In this document: in pieces, positions 18,544 to 26,558 of the stretch
How positions within the stretch are numbered: the stretch's first letter is position 1
Layout: each line of letters opens with the position of its first letter
Source of the DNA: an uncultured Phocaeicola sp.
Lineage (GTDB): Bacteria; Bacteroidota; Bacteroidia; Bacteroidales; Bacteroidaceae
Reading direction: 5' to 3'
DNA: 62,258 nt
NCBI GenBank assembly: GCA_944320815.1
Contig: CALUIZ010000019.1
Span: 1 to 62,258, forward strand
Translations under genes and position numbers: made by a program
The notes under the pieces: model-generated
Told to the model about the DNA's origin: nothing
Databases searched by the model: none
What the model saw: only the letters and a program-made list of their open reading frames with translations

Positions 18544-19599
18544 ATGAAACTGTCACAATTCAAATTCAAGCTGCCGGAAGAAAAGATAGCTCTTTATCCG
18601 GCCAAGTACAGAGACGAGTCCCGCCTGATGGTAGTGCACAAGTCTACCGGAGAGATTGAACACGTCACATTCAAGGATATCCTGAACTATTTTGACGACA
18701 AAGATGCGTTTATCTTTAACGACACCAAAGTATTTCCTGCCCGTTTGTACGGAAACAAAGAAAAAACCGGTGCACGGATTGAAGTGTTCCTGCTCCGCGA
18801 ACTGAATGAAGAGCTCCGCCTGTGGGACGTACTGGTAGACCCGGCCCGCAAAATCCGCATCGGCAACAAGCTTTACTTCGGTGATGATGACTCGATGGTG
18901 GCTGAAGTGATAGACAATACCACCTCGCGCGGACGTACACTCCGTTTTCTTTACGACGGCCCGCATGACGAGTTCAAGAAAGCACTTTACGCGCTGGGAG
19001 AACCGCCGTTGCCCCCGTTCATACACCGCCCGGCAGAGCCGGAAGATGAAGAACGTTTCCAGACTATCTTCGCCAAGAATGAGGGTGCTGTGACCGTTCC
19101 GGCCGCAGGGCTTCATTTCAGCCGCGAACTGATGAAACGTATGGAAATCAAAGGCATCGATTTTGCGTTCATCACAATGCATGCCGGGCTTGGAAACTTC
19201 CGGGACATTGATGTGGAAGACCTTACCAAGCATAAGATGGATTCGGAACAGATGTTTGTCAATGCCGAAGCCTGCAGAATCGTCAACGAAGCGAAAGACC
19301 GAGGCAACAAAGTATGCGCCGTGGGCACCACTGTCATGCGCGCCATTGAGACAGCCGTAGGCACTGACGGACACCTGAAAGAGTTTGAAGGATGGACCAA
19401 CAAGTTCATCTTCCCTCCCTACGAATTTTCCGTGGCCAACGCAATGGTCAGCAACCTTCATATGCCGCTTTCCACCATGCTGATGCTGGTATGCGCATAC
19501 GGAGGCTATGAACTGATAATGGAAGCCTACAATGCCGCACTGAAGGAAGACTACCGCTTCGGCACTTACGGCGATGCTATGCTGATTCTTGATAAGTAA
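18544..19599 (+). CDS. queA: tRNA preQ1(34) S-adenosylmethionine ribosyltransferase-isomerase QueA
   Basis: Transfers the ribosyl group of SAM to preQ1 in tRNA to make epoxyqueuosine. The 351-aa protein starts [15 protein letters not shown] and shows the conserved blocks [23 protein letters not shown] and [10 protein letters not shown], and near the end [13 protein letters not shown]. It is preceded by a purine-rich ribosome-binding region 17 bp after truB, and 5 bp before folK, so is part of the same operon. Confidence 0.96.
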   Translation: MKLSQFKFKLPEEKIALYPAKYRDESRLMVVHKSTGEIEHVTFKDILNYFDDKDAFIFNDTKVFPARLYGNKEKTGARIEVFLLRELNEELRLWDVLVDPARKIRIGNKLYFGDDDSMVAEVIDNTTSRGRTLRFLYDGPHDEFKKALYALGEPPLPPFIHRPAEPEDEERFQTIFAKNEGAVTVPAAGLHFSRELMKRMEIKGIDFAFITMHAGLGNFRDIDVEDLTKHKMDSEQMFVNAEACRIVNEAKDRGNKVCAVGTTVMRAIETAVGTDGHLKEFEGWTNKFIFPPYEFSVANAMVSNLHMPLSTMLMLVCAYGGYELIMEAYNAALKEDYRFGTYGDAMLILDK

Positions 19600-19604
19600 G
19601 CAAA

Positions 19605-20078
19605 ATGGCAAAGGTTTATTTGGGATTGGGAACAAACCTGGGCAAGAAAAAAGAGAACCTGCTTCAGGCCATCCGACTGATAGAGGAAAGGATAGGGAGA
19701 GTCACCTCCCTATCCTCTTTTTATGAGACGGCCCCCTGGGGATTCGAATCGGAACATAACTTCCTGAATGCAGCCGTCTGCATAGACACTTTATTCTCTC
19801 CGATAGAAGTGCTGCACCTCACGCAGGCCATAGAAAAAGAAATGGGACGCACGAAAAAATCTGTGCATGGTATCTATTCTGACCGCCCGATAGACATCGA
19901 CCTGCTGCTCTACGGAGACACCGTCATGAACTCTCCCGAACTCACACTTCCCCATCCTTTTATGACAGAGCGCGATTTTGTGATGAAGCCGCTGGCAGAA
20001 ATTGCAGGCGAAGTCATCCATCCCGTACTGAAACGGAAGCTTTCCCAACTTCTATCCCCAAAAGATAGCCGTCACTGA
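19605..20078 (+). CDS. folK: 2-amino-4-hydroxy-6-hydroxymethyldihydropteridine diphosphokinase FolK
   Basis: Folate pathway kinase that transfers diphosphate from ATP to the pterin alcohol. The 157-aa protein has the N-terminal strand VYLGLGTNLG, SSFYETAPWG for pterin binding, and the signature DRPIDIDLLLYG with the magnesium-binding aspartates, followed by LPHPFMTERDFVMKPL. It is the last gene of the operon; a strong terminator follows. Confidence 0.95.
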   Translation: MAKVYLGLGTNLGKKKENLLQAIRLIEERIGRVTSLSSFYETAPWGFESEHNFLNAAVCIDTLFSPIEVLHLTQAIEKEMGRTKKSVHGIYSDRPIDIDLLLYGDTVMNSPELTLPHPFMTERDFVMKPLAEIAGEVIHPVLKRKLSQLLSPKDSRH

Positions 20079-20100
20079 ACCAACCACCCGATATCTTCAT

Positions 20101-20140
20101 CGCTTTATTTCCTTCAAGATAGAAATAAAGCGATTTTTTT
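20101..20140 (+). terminator. Intrinsic terminator of the ftsX-folK operon
   Basis: CGCTTTATTTC (20101-20111) pairs perfectly with GAAATAAAGCG (20122-20132), with a 10-nt loop and a run of seven Ts at 20134-20140. Confidence 0.88.
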
Positions 20141-20226
20141 ATTTTCCAACATAGTTTTCTATAATCAGACAATAATTCGAAAAAAGAATTATTCAATTAT
20201 CCCAAAAACGAATTATAGTATACTTA

Positions 20227-20234
20227 TACATTTG
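20227..20234 (+). promoter_or_regulatory. Bacteroides-type -7 element before the small HTH gene
   Basis: TACATTTG matches TAnnTTTG and lies 56 nt before the ATG at 20290, in a very AT-rich spacer. No clear -33 box. Confidence 0.5.
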
Positions 20235-20289
20235 CAACATTCAATAAAGGAAATAAACAGAAAATCTACAATAACAAATTTTCCCACAA

Positions 20290-20526
20290 ATGAAGCCTAT
20301 CGGTAATCTTATCAAAGAAGAACTAGAAAAACAGGAACGAACCGTCAGCTGGTTTGCCCGTAAACTTGCATGCGACCGCTCCAATGTCTATCGTCTATTT
20401 CAGAAAGAAAGTATCGATACGCGCCTGCTTACACGTATTTCCATCATATTACAACATGACTTTTTTGCTGACCTATCAAGACATTATACTCAATCAACAA
20501 AATACAGTGACACACCCGATATGTAA
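20290..20526 (+). CDS. Small helix-turn-helix DNA-binding protein
   Basis: A 78-aa protein with a predicted helix-turn-helix at about residues 20-45 (SWFARKLACDRSNVYRLFQK), close to the XRE/Cro pattern, so a DNA-binding regulator is likely. The C-terminal tail (about 60-78) is polar and looks unstructured. The target is unknown. It is the first gene of an AT-rich block and has its own promoter element; it may regulate the lipoprotein and peptidase genes that follow, but this is inference from position only. Confidence 0.75.
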   Translation: MKPIGNLIKEELEKQERTVSWFARKLACDRSNVYRLFQKESIDTRLLTRISIILQHDFFADLSRHYTQSTKYSDTPDM

Positions 20527-20632
20527 TCCATTAATAGACAAACATTTGTCGTTTCATAAAATATGCAATATCCGCAACAGATTCGTGTCAATTCTACAAC
20601 ATCACACCATCACCAAAATCTTCCTTTTAGTA

Positions 20633-20640
20633 TAACTTTG
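20633..20640 (+). promoter_or_regulatory. Bacteroides-type -7 element before the lipocalin-like lipoprotein gene
   Basis: TAACTTTG matches TAnnTTTG, 29 nt before the ATG at 20670. Confidence 0.55.
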
Positions 20641-20669
20641 CACAAAAATAATTTAAACGCAGTAAAATT

Positions 20670-21059
20670 ATGAAAACAATGAAGTATTTATCAATGATGC
20701 TATTCATGGTAATAGCAAGTGTTTGTTTTAGCGCATGCGGAGATGATGATGATGATCCTGTAAAAAACAGTCCTTCCATCATTGGAAAATGGCAACAAAT
20801 CAATAATGCTGGAACAGTTATTACCATTACTTTTAACAACGATAGAACAGGTGTCATAAATTATGTATATCCAGACAACGTAGGCGATGAAAATGAGAAT
20901 TTTGAATATGACTACATTAATGAAAACCGTAATTTAACCATAGTCGGGTCTCAATTAAGGGGAAAGTATTATGTAACAATAACTGCGACACAACTTCTTT
21001 TGTCAACAATTGAAGAAAAAGAAGAAGACGTTATCACATACAGTTTTAGTAAAATATAA
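20670..21059 (+). CDS. Lipocalin-like surface lipoprotein
   Basis: A 129-aa lipoprotein with lipobox FSAC followed by G and five aspartates, an extreme form of the acidic surface-export signal. The mature part begins IIGKWQQINN, then short beta strands and a late YSFSKI, the pattern of small Bacteroides lipocalin-like (calycin) proteins. A ligand cannot be predicted. It is 116 bp upstream of the M64 peptidase gene and lies in the same AT-rich segment, so the two could be related in function or merely arrived together. Confidence 0.72.
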   Translation: MKTMKYLSMMLFMVIASVCFSACGDDDDDPVKNSPSIIGKWQQINNAGTVITITFNNDRTGVINYVYPDNVGDENENFEYDYINENRNLTIVGSQLRGKYYVTITATQLLLSTIEEKEEDVITYSFSKI

Positions 21060-21120
21060 ATAGAATTTATTAAATCTCAAAAAAAACAATTTTAGGCAAA
21101 GTGCTTTATCATCCAATACA

Positions 21121-21161
21121 AATAGAATAATGTGTCATAAATGATAACACATTATTCTATT
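21121..21161. promoter_or_regulatory. Perfect 15-bp inverted repeat just before the M64 gene
   Basis: AATAGAATAATGTGT (21121-21135) pairs perfectly with 21147-21161 around an 11-nt loop. The 3' arm ends 14 nt before the ATG at 21176 and has no T-run. It could hide the ribosome-binding region, act as an operator, or end the lipoprotein transcript. Confidence 0.5.
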
Positions 21162-21175
21162 ACAAACTCATTCCA

Positions 21176-22768
21176 ATGAGCAAATATATTTATCTATTTT
21201 TCATAATTATACTTACAAGCTGTAAGAAACAAAATATAGAACCTTGGCATTTAACCCAAGACATACATTTCACTTGGAGCGGCGGACAGCAAAAAGTCAA
21301 TTTAATGACTGCCGCATCTTGGGAAATGTCACCTATTCCTGACTGGATTTCAATTAAAGGACAAACGAGAAAAGAACCGTACTCATACATTTATCTCTCA
21401 TGTACTCCCAATAAAGGTGAGAGTATAAGAAATTATAAAATTACATTCACAGCACCCGGATTAGAAAATAACATAACAATAACACAAAACCCACAAGAAA
21501 AACTCCAATTCCCAAGACCATATCATCGGATAGATTATCATTCGATAAAATTAGAAGTTATAGTTAAATGCAACATTAACTACCAAACGATTATACCAGA
21601 AGATGTTCAAAGTTGGATAATCTCAGACAATAACGCTCATATAAATCATATCAAGCCCATCAAATTCTTGGAAAGAACAGCAGAATCTAAAAATACAATC
21701 ACCCTTAAAATTTCTGAGAATCCCACAAAAGAAGAACGTACAGCAAACGTAATCATCAGCAATCAAGCATATAATCTTTCTGACACACTCACCATTATCC
21801 AAGCAGGAAATCCAAATGAATACTATTGTGACGGTTCATACATACAACTACAAAAAGCTACAAAAGGAAATGGAGTCAATCTAATCTTCATGGGAGACGG
21901 ATTCACAAAAGAACATCTTGCCATAAATGGAAAATATGAAGAAACCATGAAGAAAGCAACTGAATACTTCTTTTCCATCGAACCATTCAATTCATATCGA
22001 GATTTTTTTAATGTATATATGGTAGCTGCCGAATCGGAAGAAGAAGGCGTAAACAATGAAAACGGAAACAGACAAGTAAACAACAAGTTCCAATCTACAT
22101 TCGGAAATGGAACAGCGATTTCATGCAATGACGATTTGTGCTTTGAATATGCCCGCAAGATAAAAGAACTTCCATTTGACAGCCCCATCACTATTATCAT
22201 GCCGCTGAATAGTAACAAATATGCCGGGACAACATACCTTTATTCTAATGGAAATTCAATTGCATTATGTCCCATGAGTACAGAAGAATCCCCAAATGAC
22301 TTTGAAGGGCTTATCCATCATGAAGCTGGAGGACATGGCTTTGGTTTCTTATGTGATGAATATGTATATTATGATCGATTTATACCAGAAACCAAGAAAC
22401 AAGAAATCCGTGAATGGCAACAATTAGGCTTTCAGATGAATTTAGATTTCACCAAAAACCTTTCTGACATACTTTGGAAAGATTTCATAGGCATAGAAAA
22501 ATACAGCGAAGTCGGTGCTTATGAAGGCGGATATGAATATCAATATGGAATCTGGAGGCCAGAAGAGAATAGTTGCATGAATGACAATATTCCTTATTTC
22601 AATGTACAGAGCCGATGGTACATTGCAAGAAGAATTATGCATTTAGCAGGAAATTCTATGTTCTCAATCGATGATTTTATCAAAAACGACAGCCCCGCTT
22701 ATCACGCTCCATCACGCTCTGTTTCAAAAAGGATGCAACCGTTGGGAGAACCTGTCTGGATAAAATAG
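21176..22768 (+). CDS. M64-type (IgA peptidase-like) metallopeptidase with BACON-like N-terminal domains
   Basis: A 530-aa secreted lipoprotein (lipobox LTSC, C16, followed by K-K-Q-N, so probably not surface-exported by the acidic signal). Residues about 27-108 and 112-211 look like two BACON-type beta domains: they end in ITITQNPQE and LTIIQAGNP, the usual BACON endings. The peptidase domain (about 215-530) begins VNLIFMGDGFT and carries HHEAGGHGFGFLCDEY at 381-396. The zinc-binding pair is H382-E383 with the next histidine at H387, one residue further than in HExxH. Proteolysis of host or microbial glycoproteins is plausible; the substrate is not predictable. Codon use is AT-rich compared with neighbours. 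Confidence 0.82.
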   Translation: MSKYIYLFFIIILTSCKKQNIEPWHLTQDIHFTWSGGQQKVNLMTAASWEMSPIPDWISIKGQTRKEPYSYIYLSCTPNKGESIRNYKITFTAPGLENNITITQNPQEKLQFPRPYHRIDYHSIKLEVIVKCNINYQTIIPEDVQSWIISDNNAHINHIKPIKFLERTAESKNTITLKISENPTKEERTANVIISNQAYNLSDTLTIIQAGNPNEYYCDGSYIQLQKATKGNGVNLIFMGDGFTKEHLAINGKYEETMKKATEYFFSIEPFNSYRDFFNVYMVAAESEEEGVNNENGNRQVNNKFQSTFGNGTAISCNDDLCFEYARKIKELPFDSPITIIMPLNSNKYAGTTYLYSNGNSIALCPMSTEESPNDFEGLIHHEAGGHGFGFLCDEYVYYDRFIPETKKQEIREWQQLGFQMNLDFTKNLSDILWKDFIGIEKYSEVGAYEGGYEYQYGIWRPEENSCMNDNIPYFNVQSRWYIARRIMHLAGNSMFSIDDFIKNDSPAYHAPSRSVSKRMQPLGEPVWIK

Positions 22769-22789
22769 CTTGTCCCAAAAAATGACATC

Positions 22790-23440
22790 TCAGAACTTCA
22801 TTCCCAATTCCACCCCAAAAATGTTCTGGCAACGTTTTGTCTCATACTGACGGCAATAGAACATGTCTATCGAATAGCTTTCAGAGAATCTCCAGATTAT
22901 TCCCGGACGGTAGCGCAACCGCTGTACCGTAAAAAAAGCATTGCCGCCCAAAGGCTGGAACAATTCTATGGAGAAGTACGGATTTATCCACTGCTTCAAC
23001 ACATAGCTTGACCGCAAACGGGAGCGGAGGTCATTTCCTGCCACACCTCCCGATGTGGTCCGCTGGAACCGTTCACGCAACGAAAATTTCCAGTTCCCAC
23101 AGACAATGTTTCCCTGTGCACTTAGCTTGTAGCGGTGCCGGAAGCTCCAGTCTCCGCCTTTCTGACGATAATGCAGCTCATACCCTCCTTCTATATTCAA
23201 CCAAGACAGGGGCTTGCAATTGAGCATAAGACTCGCACCCCATCTGTCGGACTGCTTCAGATTGTCCATCGAACGATATTCCACATAACCCGCAACACTC
23301 CATTCCCGCACCAGTCTGTAGTCAACCTTGATCCGGTTCCACGTGGCGAACTCGTCCGCCTGCGCCAACATGTCCGACACAGGAAGCGCGCTTCCCAACA
23401 GCACCAGCATACCGAAAATTTTCTCCCTGAACCAGCTCAT
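22790..23440 (-). CDS. DUF2490 outer-membrane beta-barrel protein
   Basis: A 216-aa protein with a signal peptide (cleavage near MLAQA) and alternating aromatic beta strands, matching the DUF2490 family of predicted small outer-membrane barrels (WNRIKVDYRLVREWSVAGYVEYR, later YRPGIIWRF). It ends with a typical last strand GVELGMKF. I start it at 23440, because the upstream extension lacks a signal-like N-terminus and a promoter element lies at 23464-23471. The function is unknown. It is divergent from metK. Confidence 0.8.
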   Translation of the reverse strand: MSWFREKIFGMLVLLGSALPVSDMLAQADEFATWNRIKVDYRLVREWSVAGYVEYRSMDNLKQSDRWGASLMLNCKPLSWLNIEGGYELHYRQKGGDWSFRHRYKLSAQGNIVCGNWKFSLRERFQRTTSGGVAGNDLRSRLRSSYVLKQWINPYFSIELFQPLGGNAFFTVQRLRYRPGIIWRFSESYSIDMFYCRQYETKRCQNIFGVELGMKF

Positions 23441-23463
23441 AGATTGATTGAAACGTTGAAACA

Positions 23464-23471
23464 CAAATATA
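23464..23471 (-). promoter_or_regulatory. Bacteroides-type -7 element for the DUF2490 gene
   Basis: On the minus strand this reads TATATTTG, a match to TAnnTTTG, 23 nt before the ATG. It confirms the shorter start. Confidence 0.6.
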
Positions 23472-23597
23472 AGGATATTCACTGTAAAATACCGGCATAG
23501 TAAAGAAAAAGTAACCGCATATCCAACATTCTTTTCCCTGAAACATATATCTATGTTAAAAGCGGGAGAATGCTGCAATTATTCCGATTTATATTCC

Positions 23598-23605
23598 TAT
23601 CTTTG
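23598..23605 (+). promoter_or_regulatory. Bacteroides-type -7 element before the metK leader
   Basis: TATCTTTG matches TAnnTTTG. The expected transcript start, near 23612, is just before the SAM-II-like aptamer, so the aptamer would form the very 5' end of a leader of about 138 nt. Confidence 0.6.
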
Positions 23606-23620
23606 CACCCGAATTTAAAA

Positions 23621-23666
23621 GTGGAAAGATTTGAGTAGCTTGCAACCACGGAAAAAAATGCTAAAA
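23621..23666 (+). promoter_or_regulatory. SAM-II-like riboswitch in the metK leader
   Basis: The sequence fits the SAM-II (SAM_alpha) layout. Stem P1 is GTGG (23621-23624) with CCAC (23646-23649). Its loop holds GATTTG (23628-23633) and CTTGCAA (23639-23645), both typical of the class. Downstream is GCTAAAA (23660-23666), whose GCTA pairs with TAGC in the loop (23636-23639) to form the pseudoknot. The gene controlled, metK, makes SAM, so feedback is expected. The aptamer ends 83 nt before the ATG, further than a simple ribosome-binding-site switch. Not a SAM-I (S-box) structure. Confidence 0.75.
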
Positions 23667-23684
23667 CACAGACTTGTTTACCCG

Positions 23685-23735
23685 ATGATTACTTCCCTAC
23701 TCTGTCCGTACACGGATAAAAAACAATCATTTTTT
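23685..23735 (+). terminator. Possible weak terminator in the metK leader
   Basis: ATGATT (23685-23690) can pair with AATCAT (23725-23730), followed by TTTTT; a small TCCG-TACA-CGGA hairpin is nested inside. If real, it could serve the riboswitch as an expression platform. The stem is short, so this is tentative. Confidence 0.3.
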
Positions 23736-23749
23736 AATTATCTGTAAAA

Positions 23750-25045
23750 ATGGGATACTTATTCACATCCGAATCGGTGTCTGAAGGACACCCCGACAAA
23801 GTGGCCGACCAAATATCGGACGCTGTGCTTGACAAACTGCTGGCTTATGACCCCAGTTCGAAAGTAGCTTGCGAAACTCTGGTGACTACCGGACAGGTAG
23901 TGCTGGCGGGAGAAGTGAAAACAAAGGCGTATATCGACCTGCAGCGCGTGGCGCGCGAAGTGATCAACAAGATCGGATATACCAAGAGTGAATACATGTT
24001 TGAAGGGAACTCGTGCGGAGTGCTTTCGGCCATCCACGAACAGAGTCCCGACATCAACCGCGGCGTGGAACGCGAAGACCCGATGAACCAGGGTGCGGGC
24101 GACCAGGGCATGATGTTCGGCTATGCCACCAACGAAACGGAAAACTACATGCCGCTTTCGCTCGACCTGGCCCACAAGCTGCTGATGGTGCTGGCCGAAA
24201 TCCGCCGTGAAGGAAAGCAGATGACTTATCTCCGTCCGGACTCGAAAAGCCAGGTGACCATCGAATATGATGACAACCGGCGGCCCGTGCGTATCGACAC
24301 GATTGTAGTCTCCACACAACATGACGAATTCATCCGACCGGCCGACAGCTCAAAAGAAGCCCAACTGAAAGCTGACGAGGAAATGCTGGAGCAAATCCGC
24401 AAGGATGTGATTGAGGTGCTGATGCCGCGTGTCATCGCAGAAATCCACAACCCTGAAGTGCTGAAACTTTTCAACGACAAAATCAAGTATTATGTCAACC
24501 CGACCGGGAAGTTCGTCATCGGCGGACCGCACGGAGACACGGGACTGACAGGACGGAAAATTATAGTGGACACTTACGGAGGAGCCGGAGCGCATGGCGG
24601 CGGTGCCTTTTCCGGAAAAGACCCCAGCAAGGTGGACCGCAGTGCCGCTTATGCCGCACGCCATATCGCCAAGAATCTGGTGGCTGCCGGTGTGGCTGAC
24701 GAGATTCTTGTGCAGGTTTCATATGCCATCGGTGTGGCTCGCCCCATCAACATTTTCGTCAACACTTACGGACGCAGCCATGTGGCCGCAAGCGACGGAG
24801 AGATTGCGAAGAAAGTGGACGAACTTTTCGACATGCGTCCGCGTACCATAGAAGAACGCCTGAAACTCCGCAACCCCATCTACAGTGAAACGGCAGCTTA
24901 CGGCCATATGGGACGGGAACCGAGAACAGTGACCAAACACTTCGAATCTGTCTATGAAGGCAACAAAGATGTCGAAGTGGAACTCTTCACCTGGGAAAAA
25001 CTGGACTATGTGGACAAAGTGAAAGAGGCTTTCGGACTGAAATAA
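23750..25045 (+). CDS. metK: S-adenosylmethionine synthetase MetK
   Basis: Makes SAM from methionine and ATP. The protein (431 aa) shows [24 protein letters not shown] at the start, the [18 protein letters not shown]-binding block at about 114-128, [21 protein letters not shown], and [22 protein letters not shown]. It is longer than the roughly 385-aa E. coli enzyme, as in other Bacteroidetes. The leader carries a SAM-II-like riboswitch. Confidence 0.98.
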   Translation: MGYLFTSESVSEGHPDKVADQISDAVLDKLLAYDPSSKVACETLVTTGQVVLAGEVKTKAYIDLQRVAREVINKIGYTKSEYMFEGNSCGVLSAIHEQSPDINRGVEREDPMNQGAGDQGMMFGYATNETENYMPLSLDLAHKLLMVLAEIRREGKQMTYLRPDSKSQVTIEYDDNRRPVRIDTIVVSTQHDEFIRPADSSKEAQLKADEEMLEQIRKDVIEVLMPRVIAEIHNPEVLKLFNDKIKYYVNPTGKFVIGGPHGDTGLTGRKIIVDTYGGAGAHGGGAFSGKDPSKVDRSAAYAARHIAKNLVAAGVADEILVQVSYAIGVARPINIFVNTYGRSHVAASDGEIAKKVDELFDMRPRTIEERLKLRNPIYSETAAYGHMGREPRTVTKHFESVYEGNKDVEVELFTWEKLDYVDKVKEAFGLK

Positions 25046-25059
25046 TCTTTTTTTCAATA

Positions 25060-25130
25060 CAGAGACGCAAAGGCACGGAGTTTTTTATTGTTTCTTATTT
25101 TTCTTCTCCGTGTCTTCAGTCTCTGTTTTT
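25060..25130 (+). terminator. Compound inverted repeat and T-run after metK
   Basis: CAGAGAC (25060-25066) and CACGGAG (25074-25080) pair with CTCCGTG (25106-25112) and GTCTCTG (25119-25125), then TTTTT. Both half-stems are 7 bp and perfect, with a long T-rich loop. It probably ends the metK transcript; the ACGCAAAGGCACGGAG phrase looks like a dispersed Bacteroides repeat. Confidence 0.6.
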
Positions 25131-25160
25131 GTCTCACCCCCACACAATACACAAAACCGC

Positions 25161-25748
25161 ATGAACGAACTGAGGAACGTCTGTGTCTATTGCGCTTCAA
25201 GCACACAAGTCGACCCTGTCTATTTTGAGGCCGCCGACAGGCTGGGAAACATTCTTGCCAGAAAACACATCAATCTGATCAACGGTGCAGGCCGGCAGGG
25301 ACTGATGCGCCACATCTCCGATGCGGCCCTGAAAGCAGGAGGAACCGTTACAGGAATCATCCCCCGGTTCATGGTAGAGCAAGGATGGAACCACAGAAGC
25401 CTCACCCGGACTATCCAGACCGAAACCATGCACGAGCGGAAAAAGATGATGATTGAGATGTCCGACGGAATCATCGCCCTCCCCGGAGGATGCGGCACGA
25501 TGGAAGAGCTGCTGGAGGCAATCACCTGGAAACAGCTCGGCCTCTGTCTGAAACCTCTTGTGATACTCAACACCAACCGTTTTTACGACCCGCTGCTCGC
25601 ACTTCTCGGCCAGGCGGTGGAACAGAAGTTCATGCGTGAAGAGCACCGCGCAATCTGGCATGTGGCCTCCACTCCCGAAGAAGCGGTAGATTTATTGTAT
25701 GCAATACCCTACTGGAGCAAAGAAATTCGTAAATTTGCGGCGATATGA
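25161..25748 (+). CDS. LOG-family nucleotide phosphoribohydrolase (TIGR00730)
   Basis: A 195-aa Rossmann-like enzyme of the LOG family, which cleaves the N-glycosidic bond of nucleoside 5'-monophosphates, in plants releasing cytokinins. It has VCVYCASS near the N-terminus, NGAGRQGLMRHISDAAL, and the signature PGGCGTMEE at 108-116 with the preceding MHERKKMM block. In bacteria the physiological substrate is often unknown, perhaps AMP-type nucleotides. I prefer the ATG at 25161 to 25110, since the extra residues read through the terminator. Its last 4 bases overlap the next gene. Confidence 0.9.
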   Translation: MNELRNVCVYCASSTQVDPVYFEAADRLGNILARKHINLINGAGRQGLMRHISDAALKAGGTVTGIIPRFMVEQGWNHRSLTRTIQTETMHERKKMMIEMSDGIIALPGGCGTMEELLEAITWKQLGLCLKPLVILNTNRFYDPLLALLGQAVEQKFMREEHRAIWHVASTPEEAVDLLYAIPYWSKEIRKFAAI

Positions 25749-26554
25749 ACGGATATTGCCATACAGGTTTCACGCAAATCAAGATACTCTATGAACAGCA
25801 TAGGGAAGAGGTGGACAGCACGCTGGTCAGGAGCATGGAAGCCATAAACGCTTCCGGGATGCAAGGCGAACCGCTGCCCTACTCGCTGCGTGCCGACTGG
25901 CCGGTCACGTGCATGATGCTTCTCTGTTTCTTCCTGACGGTTTATGCCATACGGAACGGGAGAAAATATCTTTACCAACATGCCAGAGACTTTTTCAAAC
26001 AGAAAGACAGGGCCGGACTGTTTGACGACTTTTCCAGTTCTGACTCCAGATATGCGCTTGCGCTGTCTGGTGTATGCTGCATCTCATACGGCCTTTTCAT
26101 CTACGACTATTTCACAGGCACACAGACAGAACTGCTTTATACTGTTCCGCACCTTTCCCTTCTGGGCATCTATCTTGGGTGCGTCATTCTGCTTGTATGC
26201 ATGAAATGGCTCAGCTACCGGTTCGTCAACTGGATTTTCTTCGAAAAAGAGCGGAATGCCCGCTGGATCACCTCCTATTTCGACCTGACAGGCGGATGCG
26301 GACTGGCACTGTTCCCCGTCTCCCTTGTCATGATTTATTTTGACCTCCCGGTCAGAATCTCCCTCCATGCCGTTCTTTTTCTGCTGGTTTGCAGCAAAAT
26401 ATTGTTATTTTACAAGAGCATTAGGAACTTTTTCAACCATTTTCATGGCACTTTACATTTAATTCTGTACTTTTGTGCCCTCGAAATAGCACCTCTTCTT
26501 TTTCTTTGGAAAGGATTGGGATATATAAACAACTTATTAATTCTAAATTTTTAG
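25745..26554 (+). CDS. DUF4271 polytopic membrane protein
   Basis: A 269-aa membrane protein with about six to seven hydrophobic segments, belonging to DUF4271, a Bacteroidetes family. The N-terminal 50 residues are soluble, followed by helices at about 53-67, 103-120, 133-152 and more towards the C-terminus. It is always close to hemD in genomes I recall. The function is unknown. It starts inside the LOG gene's stop (ATGA) and ends 4 bp before hemD, which supports co-transcription. Confidence 0.85.
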   Translation: MNGYCHTGFTQIKILYEQHREEVDSTLVRSMEAINASGMQGEPLPYSLRADWPVTCMMLLCFFLTVYAIRNGRKYLYQHARDFFKQKDRAGLFDDFSSSDSRYALALSGVCCISYGLFIYDYFTGTQTELLYTVPHLSLLGIYLGCVILLVCMKWLSYRFVNWIFFEKERNARWITSYFDLTGGCGLALFPVSLVMIYFDLPVRISLHAVLFLLVCSKILLFYKSIRNFFNHFHGTLHLILYFCALEIAPLLFLWKGLGYINNLLILNF

Positions 26555-26558
26555 TACA

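Noticed and set aside
18553..19635. 360-codon open frame on the minus strand within queA
   Set aside because: Exact overlap with a well-recognised gene, with no motifs of its own.
23606..23749. SAM-I (S-box) riboswitch before metK
   Set aside because: The four-way junction and the typical S-box core phrases are absent; the pattern fits SAM-II much better.
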